Assembly: GCF_003628435.1 (NCBI RefSeq)
Contig: NZ_RBZN01000008.1
Coordinates: forward strand, 1 to 64,000
Length of the DNA stretch: 64,000 nucleotides
Reading direction: 5' to 3'
Origin: Ureibacillus endophyticus
GTDB taxonomy: Bacteria; Bacillota; Bacilli; Bacillales_A; Planococcaceae
Numbering within the stretch: position 1 is the first letter of the stretch; the number at the start of each line of letters is the position of its first letter. A model generated the notes under the pieces. It was not told where the DNA came from, searched no databases, and saw nothing but the letters and a program-made list of their open reading frames with translations. The translations under genes and the position numbers were made by a program. Shown here one piece after another: positions 8,428 through 16,285 of the stretch.

Positions 8428-9147
8428 TTAATCGCTCCCTGATATCTTTGTATAAAGCCAATCGCTTGCTTGGCTTGAAATAAATCGTTCAAATGAACTT
8501 CTGTTATATAAATAAATATCTTTTAAAAGATGATGAACATTCTTCCACGTTAAAATACTAACACCACTTAACCGAGTAATTTCCGTAGTACGATGAGGCA
8601 ATTCTTGTAAGATGGATTTCTCGGATTCACGATATTGATTAACTAAAATTTGACCATAAGGTGTATAGAAAGTATCTAAAAATAATAACGAAAAATAAAA
8701 ATCTCGTTGTTTTGTATATTGCAATCCAACATCGATGTTTCGAATGATTGGATTGTTTTGTTGAGTATTCATTCGAATATCACTTTTATATTTTGCTAGC
8801 ATACACCAAACGAAATCATTCGTTTCAATAATGATATCAATTTCATAATCCAATTCTGGTATTGAAATATCTCGTGGAGGGGGTACACGTTTCCATAAAT
8901 GAATTTCAAGTTCATCTACTGTATATGGAAAGTCTTTTTCAAATGCTTTTTTAAAGAGTTGCTTTACCCAAAGTTGCGGATTAATTTGTCGTAAACTTCG
9001 AAAAACATTCCAAACCATTGCATCTTCCATACTTTCACTACCGTCATGGCGAAATCTTCTCGTTCCCCATTGGACAATTTGCGGATCATATTTATCAATG
9101 ATCAGTGTGTTTCGAAATTGATTGATAGCATCCTGATTCGTTTTCAA
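8428..9147 (-). CDS. Uncharacterised protein with possible PD-(D/E)XK-like core
   Basis: 239 residues of mixed alpha/beta character with no membrane segment. I do not recognise the family. The segment LDYEIDIIIETNDFVW ends in LAKYKSDI, which resembles the central strands of a PD-(D/E)XK nuclease fold (acid ... x-x-K). The usual E before the final K is not clear, so catalysis is doubtful. Start: TTG at 9147 after a GGGAGGGGG region; an out-of-frame ATG lies between. It is monocistronic and divergent from the EcsC-like gene. Confidence 0.55.
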   Translation of the reverse strand: MKTNQDAINQFRNTLIIDKYDPQIVQWGTRRFRHDGSESMEDAMVWNVFRSLRQINPQLWVKQLFKKAFEKDFPYTVDELEIHLWKRVPPPRDISIPELDYEIDIIIETNDFVWCMLAKYKSDIRMNTQQNNPIIRNIDVGLQYTKQRDFYFSLLFLDTFYTPYGQILVNQYRESEKSILQELPHRTTEITRLSGVSILTWKNVHHLLKDIYLYNRSSFERFISSQASDWLYTKISGSD

Positions 9148-9285
9148 CTATTCTCATTCCCCCTCCCTTACTATTCAATATACGCACCTAAAATCTTGAA
9201 ATACGAAATTGAATGGAAAAGATGAAACTTTCAAAACCTAACTAACGTAAAAGAAGTAACTAAAAAATAAGAGGAGTAACTATAC

Positions 9286-10101
9286 TTGGAAACTAAAGAG
9301 CAGCTTTCATCATATTTACTGGAAATCGAAAAGTGGGAAAAAGACCAAAAAGGGTTATTTTTTTGGGAAAAGCTTGGCCGACTACCCTTTAAGCTATTAG
9401 ATAAAATCACACCGAAATTTATTCAAGAAAAAATCGGAGTCCTAGTCAATGAACTGGGTAGTTACATTCAGACAGGTGGAAAATATTTAATAAGTAAACA
9501 AGCTATGTTGAAAAAAATTGAAAAGAAGACTTCCGTACCAATTGAAACCCTCGAGGATGTTGGGAATTTACCAATTGAAAGTATGATATCATTAAGCACA
9601 AACTTGCAGAGTAATCGTGCGAAATTTGCAACGGTACAAGGTGCTTCAACAGGTTTTGGCGGGTTATTTACGTTAGCGATTGATATCCCCGTAATTCTTG
9701 GAACAGCTTTAAAAACATTACAAGAAATTGCGATTATCCATGGCTATGACCCAAATGACAAAGAAGAACGAGTGTTTATCGTAAAATGTTTGCAATTTGC
9801 ATCTGCAGATATCGTTGGGAAAGAAGCGATTTTAAAAGAATTATCAATGAAAAATGATAAGAATGATAAATCTCAGGATATGATTAGTCAGTTAAAAGGT
9901 TGGCAAGAAGTGTTCTTTACTTACCGAGATCATTTTGGATGGAAAAAGTTATTCCAAATGGTTCCGATTGCGGGGATGATTTTTGGAGCAATTGCCAATA
10001 AAGGTATGATTGAAGATGTATCAGAGGCGGGTATCATGCTTTACCGTAAACGCCGCATTTATGACAAAATGCACCAATTAGACGAGGCTATTTACGAATA
10101 A
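9286..10101 (+). CDS. EcsC-family protein
   Basis: 271 residues matching the EcsC family. It has a long amphipathic N-terminal helical half and a central glycine-rich segment (GASTGFGGLFTLAIDIPVILGTAL) that could associate with membrane, followed by VKCLQFASADIVGKEAILKEL. In B. subtilis EcsC is encoded with an ABC transporter; here there is no transporter partner. The biochemical role is unknown. The TTG start at 9286 follows AGAGGAG. A hairpin terminator separates it from the convergent Lnt-like gene. Confidence 0.8.
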   Translation: METKEQLSSYLLEIEKWEKDQKGLFFWEKLGRLPFKLLDKITPKFIQEKIGVLVNELGSYIQTGGKYLISKQAMLKKIEKKTSVPIETLEDVGNLPIESMISLSTNLQSNRAKFATVQGASTGFGGLFTLAIDIPVILGTALKTLQEIAIIHGYDPNDKEERVFIVKCLQFASADIVGKEAILKELSMKNDKNDKSQDMISQLKGWQEVFFTYRDHFGWKKLFQMVPIAGMIFGAIANKGMIEDVSEAGIMLYRKRRIYDKMHQLDEAIYE

Positions 10102-10106
10102 AAATA

Positions 10107-10129
10107 GGGGCAGTCATTGTGGCCGCCCC
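10107..10129. terminator. Bidirectional terminator
   Basis: GGGGC / GCCCC-based stem (GGGGCaG...GCcGCCCC) between two convergent genes, with A/T-rich flanks on both sides. Confidence 0.75.
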
Positions 10130-11617
10130 TTACATTTTTCGTTTATTCCGTTCAGAAACAATAAGCATCACTAAGAAAATTACTGAAAAAAGGTAAGCAA
10201 ACACATCACCAAATCTTGTATAAAACGTTTGCTTCTCTAAAGTAAACGTATCTCCTACGATATATTGACGTGTATTCACATCACTCATCGCAGTCATTTC
10301 CCCATATGGTGTGATAACTTGAGCAATCCCTGAAGTGGAACCAGAACCAATGGCAAGGTGATTTTCTACCGCACGGAATACGGCATCACTTGCTGCGAAA
10401 TATGGAAATCTCTTATCTCCATAAAAATCATCATCAGCCGGAATCATCGCGAGTTGAGCACCGTTTTTTGCATAATTTCTTAAAATCGATGGATCATGGC
10501 GGTCCCAACATACGGCAAGGGCTACTTTTCCTAAAGGAGTTTCGTACACGGTATAATCTCTAGGACCTGGAGAAAATCCGTAACTTTCTTCACCCCATAG
10601 TGTAAAGATTTTTGGTGTTTTCCCAATTTCTTCCCCATTCGCCCCTACCATATAGGCTGTATCATACATCGTGTCTTTTGTTTCCCAAACTGTATCTGCA
10701 ATTAGGTTCGTATTTAATGATTTTGCTAATGCCCGATATTGATTAATGAGCTCCGTATCATTTAAGTTTACAAATTCATTTTCTCCCCACACGATAAAAT
10801 CAGCATGTTTTTCTTCAATAATTTTTTTGGATAAGTCTTGATTAATCTCAAATATTTTTTCTTTCATTTCGTATGTATCTGCTAAATATCCATCCCCTGC
10901 TGTTTGCCCACTCCCTAATGCAAGGACTTCTTCGTCTTGATTCACAAGGTCCACTGTCGCACCAATTGTAATCGGTTGTTCCTTTACCTTTTTATCATTT
11001 TCATTCATGATAACTGTACCAATGATGAAATTTACGATGGGCAATGCTAATAAAGAATACGTGAAAATTCGAATGTTTTTAGACGAAAATTGATTTTTTA
11101 TGATTTCAGCAATAACAACGTTCGTTAATAAAATCAAGAAGGACAAACCAATAAACCCTGTTACAGATAAAATTTGCAAAGTTTCAGGAATCATCCATTG
11201 TGATTTAGAGATAACCTCAATCCACCATGTTTTTGTAAATGGAATTATTGTTTTCAGCCACTCAAAAACACTAAATGTAATCGGCATGGCAAATATCCCG
11301 TACCAGCGATTGATCCGAGTTTGCATATCTAGCCCCATCTTTAAAAAAGCACCGTAGAAAAGTCCAGCCCCAATCATAATGAGGTAGCCCCAACCTGAAA
11401 AAATCGCGGGATACCAAATATGTGTACCAAATGACCAAATAATACAGGTCACATTGATTAAGAGATATTGTTGCAAGGAGGATTTGTCTTTTAATGCAAT
11501 CAATAAAGGAACTAACCCAAACCATGCTAAAATACCAACATTATAGCTCGGCATACTTAAAAACATGAGTATACCCGAACAGATGGCTAATAAATAAGAA
11601 AATACTAAAATTCTCAT
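10130..11617 (-). CDS. Apolipoprotein N-acyltransferase-like membrane nitrilase (Lnt-like)
   Basis: 495 residues. About six to eight N-terminal membrane segments are followed by an extracytoplasmic carbon-nitrogen hydrolase domain (about residues 220-460) and a last C-terminal membrane helix. This is the architecture of Lnt, which adds the third acyl chain to lipoproteins. Candidate catalytic residues are E in VWGENEF (about residue 275), K in GKTPKIFTLWGEE (about 335) and C in ALAVCWDRHD (about 370), consistent with the nitrilase E-K-C triad. Classical Lnt is typical of Gram-negatives and actinobacteria, so this Bacillales version may have another acyl acceptor. It has a strong ATG start, and no operon partner is visible. 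Confidence 0.75.
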   Translation of the reverse strand: MRILVFSYLLAICSGILMFLSMPSYNVGILAWFGLVPLLIALKDKSSLQQYLLINVTCIIWSFGTHIWYPAIFSGWGYLIMIGAGLFYGAFLKMGLDMQTRINRWYGIFAMPITFSVFEWLKTIIPFTKTWWIEVISKSQWMIPETLQILSVTGFIGLSFLILLTNVVIAEIIKNQFSSKNIRIFTYSLLALPIVNFIIGTVIMNENDKKVKEQPITIGATVDLVNQDEEVLALGSGQTAGDGYLADTYEMKEKIFEINQDLSKKIIEEKHADFIVWGENEFVNLNDTELINQYRALAKSLNTNLIADTVWETKDTMYDTAYMVGANGEEIGKTPKIFTLWGEESYGFSPGPRDYTVYETPLGKVALAVCWDRHDPSILRNYAKNGAQLAMIPADDDFYGDKRFPYFAASDAVFRAVENHLAIGSGSTSGIAQVITPYGEMTAMSDVNTRQYIVGDTFTLEKQTFYTRFGDVFAYLFSVIFLVMLIVSERNKRKM

Positions 11618-11690
11618 TGTTCATTCCTTTCGGCAAATCTTTAGGTTAATTTTTACATAAATATCCTTATTTTACTAGAAAAAATTAAAG

Positions 11691-11729
11691 GAAAAAGCGA
11701 ACTTCGGTTCAATTTACGAAGTTCGCTTT
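11691..11729 (-). terminator. Terminator downstream of purU
   Basis: GCGAACTTCG / CGAAGTTCGC stem followed by CTTTTTCCTTT on the minus strand. The purU transcript would have to cross both dispersed repeats to reach it. Confidence 0.75.
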
Positions 11730-11748
11730 ATAAGGAAGGTTTTTCTTA

Positions 11749-11870
11749 CTGTCTAGCTACGAACGCTAGCTCCTTGACAACTTCAGAATCTTCTTCAAGG
11801 GCAAAAAGCGCCCTTTTGACGATTCCTCCAGTTGTTGTCGGAGCTGGGCGAGCGTTCTTCGCTTTTCTTA
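11749..11870. repeat. Dispersed intergenic repeat, copy 1
   Basis: Begins CTGTCTAGCT-CGAACGCTAGCTC and ends GAGCTGGGCGAGCGTTCTTCG plus CTTTTCTTA. Both ends are shared with copy 2, but the interior differs. The TGTCTAGCT...GCGCTTTTCTT layout resembles a repeat family common between genes of Bacillus and relatives (from memory of the family). The ends are partly complementary, so the unit can fold. Confidence 0.7.
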
Positions 11871-12046
11871 TTGTCTAGCTGCGAACGCTAGCTCTTTCGG
11901 ACACTTCAACTTCCTCCGTCGCGTGTAGACACACTCGTCGGTAGTCTCCGAAGTACACGGAAGTACGAGTGCCGACAATGCCACGTGATGGGGCGTTTTT
12001 GTCGGCCAGTGCCTTCAAGAGCTGGGCGAGCGTTCTTCGCTTTTCT
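11871..12046. repeat. Dispersed intergenic repeat, copy 2, running into the purU stop codon
   Basis: Same terminal blocks as copy 1 (TTGTCTAGCT at 11871; GAGCTGGGCGAGCGTTCTTC near 12018-12038), with a longer interior. The interior holds its own inverted segments around CACTCGTCGG/CCGACAATG and TTTTTGTCGGCC. The terminal CTTTTCTAATG includes the purU stop codon, so the repeat abuts or replaces the natural gene end. Confidence 0.7.
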
Positions 12047-12950
12047 AATGAAACACGATCGTTTTATTACCTTCCACAATAACACGGTTTTCTAAATGCC
12101 ATTTAACCGCTCTTGCTAGAACACGGCGTTCAATTTTACTACCGATTTTCTTCAATGTTTCTACATCATCGCGGTGGTCTACTCGCTCTACGTCTTGTTC
12201 GATGATTGGCCCTTCATCTAAATCATTTGTTACATAGTGTGAAGTTGCCCCGATTAGTTTTACACCACGTTTATGTGCGCGGTCATACGGTTTTGCACCA
12301 ATAAATGCTGGTAAGAATGAATGGTGAATGTTTATAATACGATTTTCAAAATGACCAACAAAGTCCGGTGTTAAGATTTGCATATATCTTGCTAAAATTA
12401 ATAAATCTACATTATATTCTTCCATTAACTGAATTTGTTTTGCTTCTACTTCTTTACGAATATCCTTATTTGCTGGGATGTAGTAGAACGGAATTCCATA
12501 TGACTCTACAATTGGTCGAGCATCTTCATGGTTACTAATCACAACAACAATATCTGTATCTAAGTCACCATTTTGCCATTCCCACAGTAACTCACGTAAA
12601 CAGTGCAATTCTTTAGATACGTAAATAGCTGTACGTTGACGTTCTTTACGATAATAGAAATCATATGTCATATCATAGTCCTTAGCGATTTGAACGAACT
12701 CTTCTTCCATTTCTTTAGCTTTTGCTTGAAGGTTATCACAGTGATATTCCAAGCGAATGAAGAACTTTCCATTTTCCGGGTCACTTGAATATTGGCTTGA
12801 CTCAATGATGTTTGCATTATGTTTATATAAAAATGTTGATAATACAGAAACAATCCCTGGTTTATCAGGACATTTTACTAATAAAATTGCGCGGTTATCT
12901 AATTTAGAATCTTTATTTTTTAATGCGATATTTCCTTGCTCAAGTTGCAT
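12045..12950 (-). CDS. purU: Formyltetrahydrofolate deformylase
   Basis: 301 residues. An ACT domain (about 20-95) with the CPDKPGIVSVLSTFL motif is followed by a formyltransferase-type catalytic domain with NIHHSFLPAF and the TNDLDEGPII segment carrying the conserved N, H and D. PurU hydrolyses 10-formyl-THF to THF and formate, balancing one-carbon units and supplying formate to PurT where present. The stop codon lies at the edge of a dispersed repeat, so the very C-terminus may be altered relative to relatives. It is monocistronic. Confidence 0.93.
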   Translation of the reverse strand: MQLEQGNIALKNKDSKLDNRAILLVKCPDKPGIVSVLSTFLYKHNANIIESSQYSSDPENGKFFIRLEYHCDNLQAKAKEMEEEFVQIAKDYDMTYDFYYRKERQRTAIYVSKELHCLRELLWEWQNGDLDTDIVVVISNHEDARPIVESYGIPFYYIPANKDIRKEVEAKQIQLMEEYNVDLLILARYMQILTPDFVGHFENRIINIHHSFLPAFIGAKPYDRAHKRGVKLIGATSHYVTNDLDEGPIIEQDVERVDHRDDVETLKKIGSKIERRVLARAVKWHLENRVIVEGNKTIVFH

Positions 12951-13097
12951 TACAAATTACACTCCTAATCTCTATTTCTAATAGATTTAATTATCTATTA
13001 TTTTCTGACAATGAGCAACATTTTTCCGTAGTAAATTATTGCTACATAATTAATATGTAAAGTTCTCATATTAACATCAGCGAAAGGAGATGACAAT

Positions 13098-13254
13098 ATG
13101 GAAAAAAAAGGATTTTGACGAATACTCAAATTACGATGACCGTCAACTTCATAATAATAAAGCAGAACAAAAAATTGGTCGTACGAAAGAAGAGTTTGGA
13201 GCAGAACAGAATATTCAAGCTCAAAAACAATCATCGAAAAAGAGAAATTATTAA
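13098..13254 (+). pseudogene. Small gamma-SASP-like protein, frameshifted at an A8 run
   Basis: ATG GAA is followed by a run of eight A, and the frame stops six codons later. If the run had seven A, the frame would read MEKKDFDEYSNYDD and on through KEEFGAEQNIQAQKQSSKK to the stop at 13254, 51 residues. An AAGGAGAT ribosome binding site precedes the ATG and a strong terminator follows, so a gene clearly exists. EEFGAEQNIQ resembles the repeated TEFGxET segments of gamma-type SASPs. It could be a real mutation, a sequencing error, or slippage on the A run. Confidence 0.65.
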
Positions 13255-13260
13255 TATTGT

Positions 13261-13301
13261 GGAAGTCAAGTTTGATATACATCAAATTGGCTTCCATTTT
13301 T
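13261..13301 (+). terminator. Rho-independent terminator
   Basis: GGAAG-CAA-TTTGAT paired with ATCAAATTGGCTTCC and followed by ATTTTT; it ends the frameshifted small gene. Confidence 0.85.
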
Positions 13302-13562
13302 AATTCCGTTCACAAATCGTTCGATAGTGCTTAATTCTTATTTTTAATTAATAACAAAAATATCGAAAATGATATTTATACATTAATAAGAGAAATTTTG
13401 ATTTAAATAGATATTTTTTGTTTGTTTAATTTTTATCAATAACTAGTTCTAATTATTTATTTATTTTATTTGTGTCATTAAATTGGATAAAATGTGAACA
13501 ATTTACGAACTTTATGTTACAATGTTGTTAACAATAGAAGCGAACTTAAGGAGGTTTACTAC
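13302..13562. other. AT-rich intergenic region
   Basis: About 260 bp of very AT-rich sequence before the small membrane protein gene. I see no convincing promoter match, repeat or RNA element. Confidence 0.5.
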
Positions 13563-13757
13563 ATGTATAAATTTTTTATCACCCTATGTGCAACGATTCT
13601 AACAATTGGATTAACACTTTTTGGATTAAGCTTTTTCACTGAAATTTCCCATTGGATTGGTATCGAAATGGTAAAAGGTAGTGTATTCCTCTTCATTATT
13701 GGAATGTTCATCGTTATGATGGAAAATGACTTTATGAAAGAAAATGGACGAGCATAA
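13563..13757 (+). CDS. Small two-helix membrane protein (paralogue of the one at 36044)
   Basis: 64 residues with two hydrophobic helices (about 4-25 and 38-55) separated by the motif WIGIEMVKG. The ATG at 13563 follows a consensus GGAGG. A second gene at 36044-36241 encodes a 65-residue protein with the same pattern (SFF....WxGIExVKxxxFLxxxGxF), so the two are paralogues. I do not recognise the family. Its own terminator follows. Confidence 0.7.
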   Translation: MYKFFITLCATILTIGLTLFGLSFFTEISHWIGIEMVKGSVFLFIIGMFIVMMENDFMKENGRA

Positions 13758-13767
13758 TAGTTATTTC

Positions 13768-13805
13768 AAGTAGGTTCTCAAAAATAGAATCTACTTATTT
13801 TTTTT
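13768..13805 (+). terminator. Rho-independent terminator
   Basis: AAGTAG-TTCT / AGAA-CTACTT stem followed by a run of T. Confidence 0.85.
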
Positions 13806-13838
13806 GAAAAAAATAAAAAGCACCATATCAAAGTGCTC
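13806..13838 (-). terminator. Terminator of the acidic Ena-like gene
   Basis: AGCAC / GTGCT stem with T-rich tail on the minus strand (GTGCTTTTTATTTTTTT). Confidence 0.7.
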
Positions 13839-13847
13839 TTAAAGAAA

Positions 13848-14384
13848 CTATATCGAACTAATCGGGTGAAAAACATTAATGACAAATTGAACTTTACTTT
13901 CCGCTAACGCAAGCGCCCTAACCAAACATGCATGTTGAGCAGTTAAAGCAAGTTCTGAATTTGCAGGGACAACTTCTTCAACAATCACTTCAGAATCATC
14001 TTCAATACTTACTAACACATCATTTTCTGATAAATTCCGTGCAATGATGGTCATTAATATTGGTGAACGCATTGGAGTTTCAGGTGCAGCATAAATGAGC
14101 GTATAATCTTGGCGAATGGTTGAATCATCTAACTCAATTTCAATCTCTACTTCTTGTTCACCATTATCCATTGATTCATCTTCATCTTCTAATTCATCCA
14201 CCTCATCATCAACTTCTTCGATGATAACTTCTTCTATTATTAATTTTTGTGCTGCCCCAACAATTGCATTTACACAAAAAGTTTGGCTTATGATCAGTGA
14301 ATTATGATCACGAATGACCTCACTTTCGATTTGTTGTTTACAGTCTTTTTCTAAATTTTCTTTTGAAGATTGCTGCTCACCCAT
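13848..14384 (-). CDS. Acidic protein, possible endospore-appendage (DUF3992/Ena)-type
   Basis: 178 residues, starting at the ATG at 14384 after GGGGGG. The middle is strikingly acidic (about residues 52-88, runs of E/D with EEV repeats). The C-terminal ~85 residues look all-beta: MTIIARNLSEND, VSIEDDSEVIVEEVVPANSE and ALTAQHACLVRALALAESK. Conserved 'N..L.V.I...V.PANS...T.Q....' spacing and a cysteine near the N-terminal part (SQTFCVNAI) recall DUF3992 proteins that build S-type spore appendages. The match is by eye and weak. It is monocistronic with its own terminator. Confidence 0.45.
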   Translation of the reverse strand: MGEQQSSKENLEKDCKQQIESEVIRDHNSLIISQTFCVNAIVGAAQKLIIEEVIIEEVDDEVDELEDEDESMDNGEQEVEIEIELDDSTIRQDYTLIYAAPETPMRSPILMTIIARNLSENDVLVSIEDDSEVIVEEVVPANSELALTAQHACLVRALALAESKVQFVINVFHPISSI

Positions 14385-14527
14385 ATTTATAGCCCCCCTT
14401 CCTCTAATAAATGAAAAGAGCGCTAATGTTGTGAGGGCAAATGAATTAAATGGCATTTAGAACAACTGGATTCAAAAGCATGTCTTTGATAAAGCTGCAC
14501 AAAATATTAATACGGAGGTGAATAGCA

Positions 14528-14668
14528 ATGAAAAAGCACGGAAGAAACTCTGTTCGTAAAATGAAAAAACCGAAAAAGAAAAATAATCGTGAAGAAATTT
14601 CACAAGAATTAAACTTTGAAAAAGCGCTTAAGAAAATTGAATATCAAGACAATAAGATTAATGATTAG
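14528..14668 (+). CDS. Small basic hypothetical protein
   Basis: 46 residues: a strongly basic N-terminal half (MKKHGRNSVRKMKKPKKKNN) and a charged helical C-terminal half (EISQELNFEKALKKIEY). The ATG at 14528 follows GGAGGTGAATAGCA. A terminator comes 30 bp after the stop. The composition resembles minor spore-core proteins, but I cannot name the family. Confidence 0.6.
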   Translation: MKKHGRNSVRKMKKPKKKNNREEISQELNFEKALKKIEYQDNKIND

Positions 14669-14697
14669 TTTGGAATATTTTTGGAATCTTATACATG

Positions 14698-14728
14698 AAA
14701 AAAGCCCACGAGTTTTCGCGGGCTTTTA
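14698..14728. terminator. Bidirectional terminator
   Basis: AAAAGCCC-CG / CG-GGGCTTTT stem between convergent small gene and signal peptidase gene. Confidence 0.9.
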
Positions 14729-14729
14729 A

Positions 14730-15296
14730 TTATTTTATTAGTCCAAGATGATTTAATGGCCACACTCGAACATCTACTGTTCCTAACACTTGCTCTTCAG
14801 AGACAAATCCAACATTCGGGTCACGGCTATCTCTACTGTATCGGCGATTATCCCCTAATACAAAAAAGTGTCCGTCCGGTACAACGGTTTCGTTCAACGT
14901 TTCTTCCAAAGTAAAGTCCTGTGTTAACGTCCCATTATCAATTAATTCATCTTTATATTTATCTAAATATGGTTCATCATATTTTTTCCCGTTTACATAA
15001 AGTACATCGTCTTTATAAGCGATATGGTCACCAGGTAGACCAATAATACGTTTAATATAGTTATCTTCTTCAGTGGCTTTAAAAACAATCACATCGAATC
15101 GATTATACTCTGTTAACTTTGGTCCAATTTTATTGACCACAACCTTGTCTCCATCTTCAAAAGTGGGCATCATTGAAGCACCCTGAACTTCTGTTGGCAT
15201 AAACAAGAAAAATGGAACTGCCCACGCGATTACAATACCGATAAGTATCGCTTTTATCCATTCCATTAATTCATTTTTATTTGTTTCTTTTTCCAA
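14730..15296 (-). CDS. sipS: Type I signal peptidase
   Basis: 188 residues. One N-terminal membrane anchor (about 15-35) is followed by the S26 catalytic domain with the nucleophile in QGASMMPT (Ser about 42) and the general base in YIKRIIGLPGD (Lys about 81). The GDNR...SRDSR box is also present. It removes signal peptides from exported preproteins on the outer face of the membrane. The TTG at 15296 is chosen because GAGGTGG lies seven bases before it; the frame extends five codons upstream without support. The gene name is by family (SipS/T/U/V group); which paralogue is uncertain. Confidence 0.9.
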   Translation of the reverse strand: MEKETNKNELMEWIKAILIGIVIAWAVPFFLFMPTEVQGASMMPTFEDGDKVVVNKIGPKLTEYNRFDVIVFKATEEDNYIKRIIGLPGDHIAYKDDVLYVNGKKYDEPYLDKYKDELIDNGTLTQDFTLEETLNETVVPDGHFFVLGDNRRYSRDSRDPNVGFVSEEQVLGTVDVRVWPLNHLGLIK

Positions 15297-15424
15297 TACT
15301 AACCACCTCAAATTCTTTGTCCTAATTATTTACGTTTAGGATGCGTAAAAGTTCCAATTAATTCTATATATATTTTAAAGCAAACTTGTTAAGGATGATA
15401 TTAAATACTTTGCATTTTCTAAAA

Positions 15425-15456
15425 ATAAAAAGGAAACCCAGTATTTCGGGTTTCCC
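15425..15456 (-). terminator. Terminator of the SASP gene
   Basis: GGAAACCC / GGGTTTCC stem followed by TTTTTATTTTT on the minus strand. Confidence 0.9.
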
Positions 15457-15499
15457 ATTTGATTTCACTTACCTATTTTTTTGTTCATTTGTACACTAA

Positions 15500-15703
15500 T
15501 TATTGTTGTGTACCACGTAATTGACTTTCCGCCATTTGTACAAGGCGTTTTGTGATTTCCCCACCTACAGAACCGTTTGCACGTGAAGATGTATCCGGTC
15601 CAAGTTGTACTCCAAATTCTGATGCAATTTCATACTTCATTTGATCCAATGCGTTTTGCGCACCTGCTACTAATAACTTATTATTGTTATTGCTGCTTGC
15701 CAT
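15500..15703 (-). CDS. Alpha/beta-type small acid-soluble spore protein
   Basis: 67 residues with the full family signature: [19 protein letters not shown], then [20 protein letters not shown] and [13 protein letters not shown]. The GPR protease cleavage site EIA-SEFG is intact. These proteins coat spore DNA, giving UV and heat resistance, and are degraded to amino acids at germination. A strong GGAGG site precedes the ATG. A 20-bp palindrome CACTGAT/ATCAGTG at 15731-15750 lies in the presumed leader. Confidence 0.96.
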   Translation of the reverse strand: MASSNNNNKLLVAGAQNALDQMKYEIASEFGVQLGPDTSSRANGSVGGEITKRLVQMAESQLRGTQQ

Positions 15704-16021
15704 ATTGATTGCCTCCTTTAGAGTATTTTTTTCACTGATTGGTTTATCAGTGTGAGTTTAGATTGGTTTAAAATCGAAAAATTAAACATAGAAATTTTTG
15801 GCACGCAAAAAAGACCCTCACTTATCATTATGAGCGCCGATTAAATCAAAACCATATGTATGAACATATACTACTTCAAAATATCATCATGTGCAAGTAA
15901 TATGCTTTTTAAAAATGACCTCCAATCAATGAAAAAATGAATTTGATAGGCGATTGTCTGTTATATATCAGATAAACCCATCATATATTTGTTATATAAT
16001 AATTAGGAGGTTATAAATTAA
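15704..16021. other. Intergenic region between SASP and BH0509-type gene
   Basis: 318 bp. It holds the SASP leader palindrome (CACTGAT...ATCAGTG, 15731-15750). No RNA gene or further repeat is visible. A SigmaG promoter is expected upstream of the SASP but I cannot place it with confidence. Confidence 0.5.
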
Positions 16022-16174
16022 ATGATAACTGAAAAAGAACGTCAAAACATGGTACATTTCTTAGTAACTTACTTTGGAGTAAATCCTAATGAACTTATAA
16101 CAATAACTGATCGTATGTTAGAAAAAACATATGAATTTGCATATCAAAGATTGGAAATGGAAAATCAATTATAA
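16022..16174 (+). CDS. BH0509-family small protein
   Basis: 50 residues beginning MITEKERQNMVHFLVTYFGV and containing ITITDRMLEKTYEFAY, which fits the short BH0509-type proteins annotated across Bacillales. The function is unknown. It starts at the ATG after TTAGGAGG. Two hairpins follow, the second a strong terminator. Confidence 0.65.
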   Translation: MITEKERQNMVHFLVTYFGVNPNELITITDRMLEKTYEFAYQRLEMENQL

Positions 16175-16175
16175 A

Positions 16176-16200
16176 GGAAGTGTCAGAAACTTCCTTTAAG
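16176..16200 (+). terminator. Short terminator-like hairpin
   Basis: GGAAGT / ACTTCC stem followed by TTTAAG just after the BH0509-type stop. Confidence 0.5.
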
Positions 16201-16244
16201 GCACTATCCAATCATCTCAGATAAATTTTTAACGATATGAGAAG

Positions 16245-16282
16245 AGGGCTGTTCAGTTCTACCTACTGAACAGCCCTTTTTG
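16245..16282 (+). terminator. Strong terminator between convergent genes
   Basis: AGGGCTGTTCAG / CTGAACAGCCCT stem with TTTTT on the plus strand. It also lies just past the serine acetyltransferase stop and could serve both. Confidence 0.9.
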
Positions 16283-16285
16283 ACC

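Noticed and set aside
14116-14307. Plus-strand Ser/Ile-rich ORF
   Set aside because: It is the complement of the acidic repeat in the Ena-like gene; low complexity with no ribosome binding site.
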